Below are positions 25,831 through 38,500 of a stretch of DNA of 64,000 nt, piece by piece. Below the pieces are notes generated by a model that saw only the letters and a list, made by a program, of their open reading frames with translations, did no database searches and had not been told where the DNA came from. Position 1 is the first letter of the stretch; every line of letters starts with the position of its first letter. Location: positions 77,093,501-77,157,500 of the forward strand of contig CP142452.1 of assembly GCA_038049695.1 (NCBI GenBank). Direction: 5' to 3'. The translations under genes were made by a program, and so were the position numbers. This DNA is from Cinnamomum chago. Taxonomy: Eukaryota; Streptophyta; Magnoliopsida; Laurales; Lauraceae.

Positions 25831-26690
25831 TGTGGAAAATTCTACTTGTAAATTTAAGTTCTTAGATCTTAACCTTATTGAGATTATAGATTGAGTTTCA
25901 ATCCTATTAGTCTTTGATCAATTTGATCGACTGTGAATACACATAAATTAGATTGTTAGATTGATCGTCAATACATATAAATTAAGATTGTTCATTCAAT
26001 TTGATTAAAATAAAAAATGGTCTAAAACAATGTCTTTAAACCTTGCTATTAGTATAGATTATTAGCAGTTGGCATTTGTTTGTGATGGAATTGACTTTCT
26101 CTTTGAACTAGATATGGAAAATTATTACCAAAGAAAATCAACTGTTGACCATGAAGAACCATAGATGGGAATTGTCAAAACTTTGTTTTAGAGTTGGTAT
26201 ATGATTTTTGATGAGTTACTTGATGCAGTTAAATTTTTGAACTTTGTTTATTCTATTTAAATGCAATTTTTTTTTTCTCTTTTGCCATTGTTAATGTGAA
26301 GAATGTACATTAAAAAAATTATTGACCTTTTCAATCGAATGTCTTCTGCCCCTCTCAAACGAAAATCCTGGATCTGCCATTGTATCTGCCCCTTTAAGTA
26401 TCAAAATTCAAATCTCTTGTCATCTACTTATATCATTCCCCCTAATAGCATTGTCTCTCTCTCGGTATAAGATGAACAACAACTGTACAAAAAATTTTAT
26501 TTATATTTTTTAAGATATGAAAATCATATGTAGAGCCGTTGATATGGGGGGAGGCATGATAGACATGATGGGAATAAAAGTTGTCAAAATCATATATGTA
26601 CGTATATATTACTTATTCTTCTTTTTTCTTTCGAAAATGGTTCAGTGTGATACCCCGAGTTGACATCTATATTTATTTATATATATATAT
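25831..26690. other. AT-rich spacer, nothing recognised
   Basis: There is no open frame with a recognisable domain and no repeat pair. It ends in a TA-rich run (about 26670-26690), which is the insertion site of the next MITE. Confidence 0.45.
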
Positions 26691-26694
26691 AGGA

Positions 26695-27335
26695 GAGTAG
26701 TTATCCGGTACACACGGTCCACCTGGGATCCTACTTAGGGATGGGTCCCATGGGGATCTCTTCATCGGTTGCGGCCTACATGTATATAAAATATGGGCCC
26801 CATCTGAATATCTGTACTGTTGGATTGATGGGTCAATTTTTAAGGGCCCGTTTGGTAATTTACTTTTAAAATAAAGTGGAGTGAAGTGAAATGAAAAGAA
26901 TGAATAAAATATAAGTAAGTTATGATGATATTTTGTTTTTAGTTGTTTGGAATGGAATATTTTTGACTTTTTGTATGGGGAAATGTAGATTTTTTGTCTT
27001 TTAGTGAGTAAATGTAGTTGCTTTTTGACTTTTTTTGAAAAAGATGGAGGGAATTTTTGTAAAAAGTAATTTTGATGGGATGTTTAACTTAACTTGACTT
27101 TATTAGTAAATTTACCAAACGGGCCCTAAAGGGTTTTTAAAGGAATGAAACTTGTTGGTTGTTGATAAAGGGGCTATGTTGATTTGATGGGGCCCATATC
27201 TTATAGGCATGTAGACCCCAAGTAGATGAAGAGATCCCCATGATATCCCCAAGTGGGGTCTCAGTTGTGCCCCACATCGAGGTGTGTATTTAAGCTAAAA
27301 TGCAGACAGTTGTGCAGTGCACTGGATAATTACTC
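26695..27335. mobile_element. Fold-back MITE with nested Tourist-like MITE
   Basis: The termini GAGTAGTTATCCGGTACAC and (reversed) GAGTAATTATCCAGTGCAC match at 16 of 19. Inside them, imperfect inverted arms (for example ATATGGGCCCCATC on both sides) extend the similarity for about 100 bases. A Tourist-like element (26844-27126) sits in the middle. The flanks are TA-rich, so the target duplication cannot be defined. Confidence 0.65.
26844..27126. mobile_element. Tourist-like MITE (PIF/Harbinger), 283 bp
   Basis: The termini are GGGCCCGTTTGGTAA and its inverted copy TTACCAAACGGGCCC. It is flanked by TAA on both sides (26841-26843 and 27127-27129), the three-base duplication typical of PIF/Harbinger. 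The core is AT-rich and non-coding. It lies wholly inside the 26695-27335 MITE, so it is the younger of the two. Confidence 0.85.
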
Positions 27336-27341
27336 TATATC

Positions 27342-28635
27342 ATAGTTGTCAATTCCGTTCTGGTCACCATTCTGGTTTGACCCTATAGTGGAACATTTCA
27401 GCATTCTGGTCAAATCTGGTATTCCATTCCGTAAAAGACGCAATTGAAAAATGGAAAAAAATATAAAAGAATACATAAAATTGAAAAAATAGCTGAATGC
27501 TAAAATAATCTTAAAAATGCATACTTACATTACTTAAATTAAACCAGTGGCAGCTACAGGAATTTGAGTCAGTGGGGTCAACAAAAGACTTATCTTTCTC
27601 AAATCGAATAAATTTGTTTTCCCCTTCATCAACATCTGTCATCTACTTTCGATAATTTGACAAATATAATATAAAATTCTCAAATAATCTATTTCCGATA
27701 ATCCAACAAAGATAATATTGAATTCTAAAAAAAAAAAGAAATTTTAATACATTGTTACTAAAAGTTCTTAATCCAAAAAGAAAATCCAAATACATAAACT
27801 CCTACAGCTACCCTCAACAGGTTTTCATGTGCTGAAATTGTTGCATAATAGCTTCATTATCAACACTAGCATCCACATCCTTTTCAATAGATGTGATCAA
27901 ACAGTCTTTCATCCATTGATCTCCTATTCGGTTATGCAACATGTTATTTATGTACTTCATTGCTGAAAAAGCTCTTGCTATTGTCGTAGTCGCTACAGGT
28001 AACATCAACGTCAATTTTAGAAGCAAATAAACCAATTGGTATACATATCCTTCTTTGACTCCACTAATTTTCTAGCAATGTCACCAATTCCTTTAAGTTC
28101 TAAAAACTCGTTGCTAGAGCGCATGTCAGCAATGTGGGCCCATTATTTTTTTATTTATTTTTGGTAGATAGTTGGCCCATTAACTTAGGCGGTGAGTATT
28201 TTATGATGACTTTTGTTCATTACCACATCAACAAAGAAAAGGTGTAAAATTAGCTAATGTGGGGGTGAAACTCTTAAATTGAGTGGGGTCAAAAGCTTCC
28301 CATAAGTTCAATTCATGCCATAAAAGAATTTATTTTTTAAAATATTTTTTCAGTTCTCAGTGGGGTCAATTGACCCCATTGAGATCAATGTGGAGCCGCC
28401 CATGGATTAAACTACACTATACAATTGACTATTTTTTAGTTTTCATTACATATGAATGGAAGTATGGAACTTTGGCCAGAATGGGGCGGAATTGGAGCTA
28501 GAATTGGGACCGGAATGATCGAAACGGACCGGAATCAAGAAGGGAAACTTTTAGGGGGTCATTCCGTTCCGCCCCAGGCTAATTTCGGAATGTTTCGTCC
28601 AATTCTGGCCGGAACATAATGGAATTGACAACTAT
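27342..28635. mobile_element. Non-autonomous hAT-like element, interrupted by another hAT copy
   Basis: A perfect 15-base inverted repeat, ATAGTTGTCAATTCC, bounds it. Flanks TCTATATC (27334-27341) and TCTCTATC (28636-28643) match at seven of eight. Subterminal regions carry repeated TTCCGTTCTGG/CCGGAAT-type motifs. Without the inserted copy at 27545-28404 the element is about 430 bp. Confidence 0.75.
27545..28404 (-). mobile_element. hAT element with transposase tail, 860 bp, nested
   Basis: The left end CAGTGGCAGCTACAGG pairs with the right end (reversed) CATGGGCGGCTCCACA. The flanks AATTAAAC (27537-27544) and GATTAAAC (28405-28412) match at seven of eight. On the minus strand, 27814-28035 encodes the last part of a hAT transposase: LPVATTTIARAFSAMKYI is the dimerisation-domain motif (usual form LPVSTATAERSFSAM). 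The first part of the transposase is missing, so it is an internal-deletion derivative. A relative lies at 1-514. Confidence 0.85.
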
Positions 28636-28957
28636 TCTCTATCTAGGAATGTTCATGTGTATCCATCCCTCACCCGATGATGAGGGACACTTAGATCATT
28701 TGAAATGTTCATCTCCAGAAGAGGAAAAGCCGTGTAAGTGTCCATCGCCCTATGATGTGGGGTTTGCAGAGGGTTTGATGTGCGCAGCCATATCCCCACA
28801 AGCGGAGGGGCTGTTTCCAACTTAGATAACAACTCGTGTATGACTTTATGATTTTTACCTACTCCTGTATAGGGTATATCGTCCAATACATGGGTCGCAT
28901 TAGAAAATGTTAGTACAGCTCCATGCAGGGGTGACTTGATGTGAGCATATATAGTTT
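28636..28957. other. Spacer, nothing recognised
   Basis: There are short open frames on both strands with no recognisable domain. Confidence 0.4.
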
Positions 28958-29036
28958 CATTTTTTTTTATGCTTTACAAGAGATTCAAACTCATGCATCC
29001 CATGTCCCTAACCAACCGAGCAACAGTCGAGGATAG
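28958..29036 (-). mobile_element. tRNA-derived SINE head or retro-tRNA
   Basis: On the minus strand, box-A-like TTGCTCGGTTGGTTAG and box-B-like GAGTTTGAATCTC are correctly spaced and followed by an A-rich tail. Flanking GCATATATAGTTT (28945-28957) and GCACATATGGTTT (29037-29049) look like an 11-of-13 target duplication. It is too short for a full SINE and unlikely to be a working tRNA. Confidence 0.45.
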
Positions 29037-29557
29037 GCACATATGGTTTTTGAATACTGAAAGACTGCCCTTTTCACTCCATCGTGCAGTTTTTGGAAAT
29101 CTCTCCTCCATCCTCTAACAGTTCCTAATATTTTGTGCATATCTGTTTTATTTCTTTTCAGATCTCTCTTTCCTCGTCTTTTTTATGGATGCCTTTTTGT
29201 TTAATCTCTTAGCCCTTTTGTATAGCTGATTCCTGGGTGCTGTCTGCCTTCAGCATCTGCTGCTTCTCTTTTGCCTTTTTGTTGCATATTGAGGGCTTCT
29301 TTCAGCCTACGTTCTTTGCCATATCAAATACATTTACCTTATAGCAAGAAAACTGCACTTCTTGCAAAAGAAAAAAGTAGTAGAAAACAGCACTGAAAGA
29401 CTTTATTTTTTTTTGGCCGTGCAAATGCAGATTGCACACACATACATTTCCTTTGCAGGAATTAGATACAGGTGGAAAACGATTTTTTCTCCTCCATTAC
29501 TCATCCCCCCCTCCTTTTTTTTTCTTGCAGTTTTAAATCAGTTATTTTAAGTGTCAA

Positions 29558-32500
29558 ATGGAAGAAGGCAATGGTCCAGCAATTGGAATCGATCTTGGCA
29601 CAACGTATTCATGTGTAGGTATTTGGCTTAAACAGCAGCAGCGCATAGAGATAATTACTAATGAACAAGGTAATCGCACTACACCTTCATATGTAGCATT
29701 CACGGAAAATGAACGCCTCATTGGAGATGTTGCAAAGAATCAGGCAGCCATGAATCCATTAAACACTGTATTTGGTAAGTCTTTGTACTAATTATCAGTC
29801 AAAACAATTTACATCTATGAATCACAAAATAGTTGATTCTTTCAATCAAAATGCACCACAGAAGCCATGTGTGCCATTTTTTGTCAAACTTAATCACCCT
29901 TTGTCTTCAAGGCCCTTTTTTGTTTGTGTGTTTGTGTGTGAGATTCTTCGCCTGTTTGAACCATAGTTACCTAATTTGGTGATTCGGGCCTCAAACTGCT
30001 AACTATTTGAATCAAACAATTCGCAGTTCGATTTGCCATGGTTAATTGATAGGAAAATGCCCAATTCGAAGTAGTTCTCTGTAGAAGAAAAATTGAAAAA
30101 TCAAAAGTTGATTAGAGGACAAAATCGAAAAGATAAAGGCTTACCTATTGCTATCATTCTCAGTCTCACCCTCTCCGTGTTTGGGCATAGATGTTTTCGA
30201 TTACAATAATCTCAATGACGAACATGTCGTTTACTCTTCGAAGAAGAGGAAACTCCTCCCTCTCATATCTTTAGTTGTACAGTTGGGGACAAGGAGAAAG
30301 TTGCTCCTTTCCCTGTCCTGTCTCTTAGCTGTCTACTTGTGCAATGGATTATTGTATATTTTTATGTATAAAAAGACTTGAGTCTTGATGGCCTAAAAGT
30401 AGTAGTCTATGTTATAATAAAAAAATTATTGACTTGGGAACTGGCTTTCCAATGTATACCGTTGAAAATTGACAACTCAACACTCAATGATGCTGAATTT
30501 TTTTTAACTCCAACCTCAGTCAATTAGACGGTCATATTGATCAAATGTAAATTTGACAATGCAAAGCGAAATCATATTAGTTTATATGTTACAAATTTGG
30601 AGGAGGGCCTAATTTGATGAATGTAAGTTTTTCACTGAAGTGAATTAACTTCCAATGATTTAGATTTTTAAGATAGGCCCTCCTTATGGAATCATGGATT
30701 TAGACTAAATAATTTCTCTAGTAGCCAAGGAGGATTCGCTGAATTTTACTTAAAAAAGAAGATTTTTTGAGAATGGAAACCTCATCAAAAGGGTACGGCT
30801 TTCTTACTTATTGTCTTGAAGAAACCAACTACTGTATTGTATTACATATATTTATTTCTCACCTTTTCTTTCTCAAATAGACCCACCTATGATCAACTCA
30901 GTCCCACACTTATACACCTCTGATTATGAACCCTACATATTAAATTTGGTGAGTACCGCTTAGTTTTAAACTCATGATCATATTAAAGACTGCAAATTAT
31001 TATTCTGGCAAATTTCCAAAATTAGTTATGAGGAGCTCATATTTGGTTCATAGGTACTATAATCACATTTCTGATAATAGGCTAAAAAATCAATACAATC
31101 GATATGGAGGCCTCCTCTGTTTGATCAATCACATTTGAATTAAAACCACAATTTATGAAGCTAATTATGTGTAAAAAAATGATAGATGAAATTGTGAACT
31201 TCACTACTATTGAAATTAAATTTCAGTTTTTATTAATTCGTTGGCATGTGGTTTTAAGAGGTTTAAATCTAGCATCATGCTGACATACCATCATTTTTAA
31301 AAGAAATGTATCATAAAAAAGGATGTGAGCTGGACCTACAAATGCAAATCATAGTGAATTTCATCAAATTAATTCTATGAACTACTATGTTGAACTTGTT
31401 GAATTTGAACTACGAATTAACGAATTAATCGAATCAAGAAACGAACCAAATGAACCTGCCCCGTCAAGTTTTCGACTCGAGATAATTGTCTCGAGATAAG
31501 TGTCGAACTGCGAATTCAAATGCGAACTAATTAAACTACGAACTAGGCAACTATGGTTTGAACTAGAAAATGAGTTATGTGACCAAGTCTTGATCACATG
31601 ATGGCCAGACTCATAAGACTATGGTTTTCAATCAAAATGCTTCACACTAGTTAGGAGATTCTTTTTTGTTTTTGAACTTATAAAAAAGTTTGATTTCTTA
31701 TTTCAAAACTTCTTTGAGCATGATTTAGAGCTGTTATCTGTTCTGATTTATTTATTTCATTTGGAACGGACCCGCTTGTATTCGAAAGTGCAGGCTAGAG
31801 CTATGCAAGTCCTAGAGGGGAGGGGGTTGAATAGGACTAAATACGATTTTTTAGCTTGATTAATCCAATTAATCTAACTTAGCACAATCACAAATTCACT
31901 TGAAATACACCACGATGTATGACTACGAAGGAGGGCTATCAAGTAATCATGTGTGACGTGCTATGTAAGATGCGCGCTAATCAATCAATGATATTCCAAT
32001 TTGTTCAATGTAGTCTAGTACATTTGGAGAATATGCCAATTTTACAAATGTGTGAATATCTAACACGTATCTCAAAATTTATAGATATGACAATGAAGAA
32101 TAAAGAGGTAGAGGCACATACTATTTATAGTGGTTTGGTCCTTGACCTACATCCACTCTCAAGATCTTCAACACTCTTGGTTCCACTATTCGAGACCACA
32201 CAGGTTCACCTCCAATCACCTACACAATTTTTTGATATGGTGGTTCAATCACTAAGATCTAATCCACCGACACCTATTTTTTATAGTGGTTCGATCATGA
32301 AGGTCTAATCCACTTTACAATGATATGGAAATGAAATTAACCTTAGAACACTTGCCTCTAGATGAAAACCAATGTCTTGACTCTTGAGGGTGCTCTTCAT
32401 GCTTGAATCCGAAGCTCCAAGCTTTGACTTCTTTCTGTGCTCCCTTGGTGTTGATGATGCTCCAATGAGTACTCAACCCAGAGGAATGGGGAGTATGAGT

Positions 32501-35500
32501 CTAGGGCGAGTGAAGATTATAACTCGAGTGGCTTAAAGCTTACCCTAGAGGAGTGATTCCACTAATCACACTTAATTAGAGCTTTGAATGCTCTTCAATA
32601 TGCCTATTAGGAGCCTAAATCTGAGTGGAATTAGATTTTGAGAGCTCTAATATGTTGTTCCTTAGTGGGCCTTTGTGTTGGAAGAGAGGTCTCAAGGTTA
32701 GCCTACACCATTTTACAGTTAACCGCCAAGCCCCAACGGCTAGTTTGACCCACAGTAAAAAATGGGGGATTTATCTTATGGCTTGCTCTTTCAGCTAGCA
32801 GCGATGCCAATCGAGAGCTAACCATAGAGTTTGAAATTACAAATGGTTAGCTACTGGAAAGCTTGTTGTGAGCTGACTGTAGAGGCTCACGGTTAGCCAT
32901 ACCCCTGCTCCAAAATTGAGCAAATCCACTGCTCAATTAAGCCAATTTCACCTGTTAATTTAACAATTTGATCTAGGTGGTTTAGGGTGGGTCTTTTCTT
33001 GGTTTGTCTAGGGTCCAATATACCTGAATGGGTTGGCACAAATTGAAGGATTTGACTTGATGAACCACTGGCCTTCCAAGACTTGAACTTCTGCCTTGGA
33101 CTTGATCTTCCATGGAGAGACTTTAGAGGCAAGGTCTTGGACTTTTGACACGGAATTGACAACCCAAGGGTCGTGCATGACTATGGCACTAACAGTATTG
33201 TTGTAGGCGCAATGAGTTGAAAATAGAAGAAAACAGGACATGTCATGTGCATAGGATTTGTTTTGCTAATTGATACAGTATAGAGTCCAGGCCCATCCAT
33301 CATCCATTATTGAGATTTGAGACAAGTTGCATATTATCCTTAGTAAGCCTCTTAAGATTTAATGTGATCTTTGAATATCATGTTATTTAGCCTTGTTAAG
33401 TCCTCTTCTCTTTTAGAAGACAAATCTTTGACTACGTCCCAAAAGTGCCAATGTTGAAAGCACTTAAAAATTATCATAATTACCCCTTAGAATTGGCCGC
33501 CAAACCGCCACGAAGTGGGCGATCCGTAGTGTTGCAGGGATACGTATCGGTGTAGCGGTGTGATTTGAAATATTTGCAAAAAAATAAATTAAAAAATTCC
33601 AGAAAATCCAGAAGATTGTAAAATGAAAGAAAATGTGGTTCTTTTGCAAAAGTAAGTAAGAAAAATGGGTGTAGCGGTGCCCTTAATATATGAGGTCCTA
33701 TATCGCTGTATAAATAGAAAATAATAGTAATGATTAGTTTTTTCACTTGTATTCATGTTTTTTAGTCATGCTAACTTATAAAGTAATGAAAAGCTCATTA
33801 AAAAAAAAAACTAGAACATGAAATAAAAGCATAAGACTTAAGAGTTAGGTCATTAGAGTGAACGTTGAACAATCAAATGATCAATACTTCAAGGCTTCAA
33901 GCCTCAAGGTTCAAGGTTCAAACTTCAAATTCAATCAAGTGAATGAAGTGATCAACAATTCAACACTCAATAGTTCAACACCAATTTAGAAATGACAAAT
34001 AGTAGAGAGTTGGTGAAGGAAATAGGAATACCTTGGTCACCACCAAAAGGAATGTCTACTAAGATTCAAGGCATGGTTATCCTCATCATCCTCATCAGTA
34101 TTATCATTTATATTTGCATATTGCATTTGATATTGTCATATTGATGAGCATTGGGATCCACAAATCTAAATAAGGTAGCCGCATCATCGTAACTTGGGGA
34201 GGAGGTGGATATCTATTATATTGCGTTCCACCATAGTCACCATATGAGTAGGACCCTAAAATAGAAGACTGTTCTTCTTCTTGTTACATTTGACCATATG
34301 GAAAATAGTCAAAATACTGTGAGGGTCCTTGTCCACTGTAACTAAGGTTCCACGAATCAGCTCATGATGCCGCTTGTTGTCCTCCAACACCTCCACCCAT
34401 ATTTTCTTGTTCATTACTACCTCTAGGAGCAGGTGGTGCAGGTGGTGAGACTCTCCGATGCCGTTGATAACTACGGTTTCCTTTCATTTTTTCCGGAAGT
34501 CCTGTACCTCCTCTCCAGGAATGGCATCTTCCTGATCATGTTGGTAGTATTCACTAGTAGCACCTGTCCCACTAGTGTCTCCTACTCCATCTCCTCCACC
34601 ATGGCTACTCGAAGAGACGGTGGTACTCGTCCTCTCAGAAGATGACACAACATGAGCAGGTTCTTTCCCTTTAGGTTGTGGGTGCGGCTGTGCACTTGAG
34701 CCTTCTCCTCCAAGTGGCGCACCCTCTGCCTCATCCATATCTTCATCAAGCAAATCTCTGACCTCTTCCTGAAAGCCCGGATCTGAATCTAGCAATGGAT
34801 CCTCTACCTCCGCTATCCATGGGAGCAAAGGATTGTCCTCTCTGAATATGTGATCCAAACTAATAGGACAATAGCTCGGATCATCCATTGCTTTCCTTTC
34901 TCTTGTTCTGTTTCTCAACTTCAAATTGTAATGGCAATATACAAGCTTGTTGAGTTTTTGCATGGTAAGCCAATTCCTGGACTTTATGTGGATCAAGGAG
35001 AAAATGCTCCAATTCCTTTCACAGTTTGATGAAGTTCTAACTTGACTAAGGATGCGAACAGCCACTTTCCTTAGATTTGGAGTATCCTCTCCAAAATTCA
35101 TCCACCAATCAGCTGAAATTCAATGTAAACAGATAAAATTAGATATTCCTTAAGTCCTTCCAAGTTCCAAGTTCCAAATTCCAATCAATTGAGAGATAAA
35201 TAAAAAAAACCTAATAGGCTGGGTGATTGGGTTTTTTGTTTATACCAGGTGGCATCTTTCCAATCGCCCTTATTGTAAGAGGGTTAGCAAAGCCTCCTCA
35301 CCTTGTGTGTATGTAGATATCTACAGTGTGAAAATTAGGAATAAATCAATAAACCATACATGTTCAACGGACCTATCTCAAGCATATACATATGTCATCT
35401 CAAATCTCAATCACTAACTCACCTGTTGGATGGCTTCGATTTGATTATTAACTCCCAACAATTTCTTCAACACTTGCTTTAATCTTACCCTCAACTTCGT

Positions 35501-38500
35501 TTCTATTGCATCGTTGTGGTGTTGGGGCATTGGGGTGGTAGAATTCGGGATTAAGGAAATAACCTACATTGAAAACAAGTTGAAATGCAAAATGATTAAA
35601 CATCAATTAAAGAGAGCTAGCTTGATTTAAAAGTATCAAATAGTGATATTGTTATTGAGTACCTGCAGCATGCAATGGATGGTGCAGTTGGTCGTTCCAC
35701 CGGGCATAATAATCTTTATATATTCATCATGATCATGGATTAAAATAGCGACGTAGCGGCCGCTATATCGGCCGTCGCACCCGTAGCGGCTGTTACAGGA
35801 CCGCTACAGGCCGCTACGACCGCTACGGGCATCTACGGGATGAGAAAAATTCTTATTTTTCAATATGTTTTTTAAATGCATAATAAGACTTATTTCTTTT
35901 CTTCTTCTCTCCAAATAACATTTCTACACAACTCTTCTACCCTTTTATGTTTAAAAGAACACCAAAAAGCATATGATCTCGTGGAATTACAGTCGATATA
36001 GAGAGTTCTTCTCAATAATTTTTCTCTAAGTACATCCTATTAGACACCCCTTTTGGTAGATGTATTTTTTTCTCTAGGTACTCTTAAGTCTTGACTTCAT
36101 GACATAGTTTTTTCTTTTATAAGTCTTTCATTAGTTTCTAAGTTAGTATAACTAAGCAACATGAACACATGTGAAAAAAATGATCATTACTATTATTTTC
36201 TATTTATACAGCGATACAAGACCTTATACAGTGAGGGGACCACTACGCCCCTTTACCTTAGTTACTTTTGCAAAAGAAAAAAATACATTTTCTTTTATTT
36301 TACAATTTTCTGGATTTTCTGGAATTTCTTCAGATTTTTTTGGCGATTTTTTCAAATCGCACCGCTACGCCGCTACGTATCCCCGCTACGCTACGTATCG
36401 CTTCGTAGCGTTTTGGCGGCGGGTCGCTACTCCTGCCGCTACCGCTATTTTCTTTCATTTTACAATTTTCTGGATTTTCTGGAATTTTTTCATATTTTTT
36501 TTGGTGATTTTTTCAAATCGCACCGCTACGCCGCTACGTATCGCCCGCTTCGTAACGTTTTGGTGGCGGGTCGCTACGCCTGCCGCTACCGCTATTTTCA
36601 TCCTTGATGATGATATCTAACATTTTTCATGATAGCTTGCTTAGCCCGATCCATTGCTTCATATACATCTCATTGTTGGCTTGTCATCACCATTTACAAG
36701 CCACAGCACTCTAAGTAAAGGTTCATAAACCTTTAATAAATTAGACACTTTCTTCCAAAATTTATTGTCCCTTATCAAGTTAGGGATCTCAAATTCCGGA
36801 CCACTTGTTGCATTACCCTATTTCGAACGAAGTCATTCTTCTAATGCAAACATCTGAATCAGCTCTGTTATAAACCTTACAAGGTTCTCCATCGCAATGA
36901 AATGGGTAGTAAACCTAGTTGATCCCGGACGTATCAAGGCATGGTTATTTGTGAATCTTTTCATCAAGCTCAAAAGCCATGAATGATCATAAATAAATAT
37001 GGTAATGCCTCTACATGCCTTGATAACTTTAGCAATTTTCTTCTTATTTCTAATTTCTTCCATAATGAGATCTATATAGTGTACTGCACATGGAGTGCAA
37101 AACAGATGGGACCTCTTTATCTCCAACATCTTACCGACTACCTTGAAATTGGCGTCATTATCTATAACAATCTGTACAATATGCTCTTCTCCCGCACTCT
37201 CTACAACCTTATCCATAAGAGTATATATACTTAGCTATCTGTCTATGTTCAGATGCATCCATGGACTTCACAAAGATGCCCCAGTGACTGATTGTACCAA
37301 AAAGTTTATTAATTGTGTTTGTGTGCCGCTGGTTTACCCCACACATAACGGTGACCCCATTCTGTTGCCATATGGGCCTAAAGGTCTCCACCCATGCCTT
37401 ATTTCTTTATATTCGTCTTCGAGATATTTAGTGCCCACATCATAACTAGAGGGCGACTGTATTTCCCGCCCAGCTTCGGCGGCAACATTAAGAATTGTTT
37501 GGAAATAGGGGGAATCTATTGCTGTAGGTGGTATGTTCTTGTGAATTAGTCATTTTGCTTTAGCTTTGGCTAACCTATTTCTTGCACCCTTCATCACCCC
37601 TTTCATAACACTTGATATATTTAGTTGTTTGGCCCCCTCTTTTCTCTGTGCTAGAGGATCAACAGGGGGAGGAATTGCTCTTCTAGCAGAAATAACTTCT
37701 ACATCAACATTCCGTTCCTGGGTGCGGCATGGCTACCGCAATGCCCTTGCCCCTGCTTAGCACAGCAGATGATTCCCTTGCATCATAATATTTACTGCTT
37801 CCAGCAAATGCACAACATTCATATTCTTTTTGGTGGCTCATGATGGACTCTCGGCGTGCAGCCTCCATCTGTGCATCTTCATCATCAAAACTTTCATCCC
37901 CAAATACATCATAACAGTAAGCATAACATTTTCATGCCTCTTTTTTTTTTTTTTTTTTTTATCTCTACTTTTCTGGCTTTGTTTTGGCCAACCAAAGCTT
38001 TCCTTTGATCCCTGACTTCCCTTGGTACTTTGGTATAGCCAGCAACATTGCCAGAAATGTGGCCCAAGTGGTACTTGAATCTTGTAATGCCTCCGTTGGT
38101 CACTTTCCCACAAAACTTGCATTTGATTTTCAACTTATTATTCTCAACTGCCTCACCAAAGCTCCATGCGGGATCAATATCACGAGGCATTTTAACTTAT
38201 CAATTGGCAAACACAAATGCACAATAGAAGAATAAAATCACTGAATACCTATAAATATGAACAAGCAGTATGTTAAAAATAAAAATAAAAAAACCATGTT
38301 AGAGGAAACATATATCTAACACTTAGGAATTATTCTCTTGACATTTAATTGGTATTTCATTACTTAAAGTACATTTTTTTTCAAAAAATTAAAAATTCAA
38401 AAATAAGAAAATAAAATAAAATTAGGAAAAGACAAATATATGTTGGATTGATCTATGCCAAACATGGATATAACATTTAGGGGTCTTATTCAAAACAATA

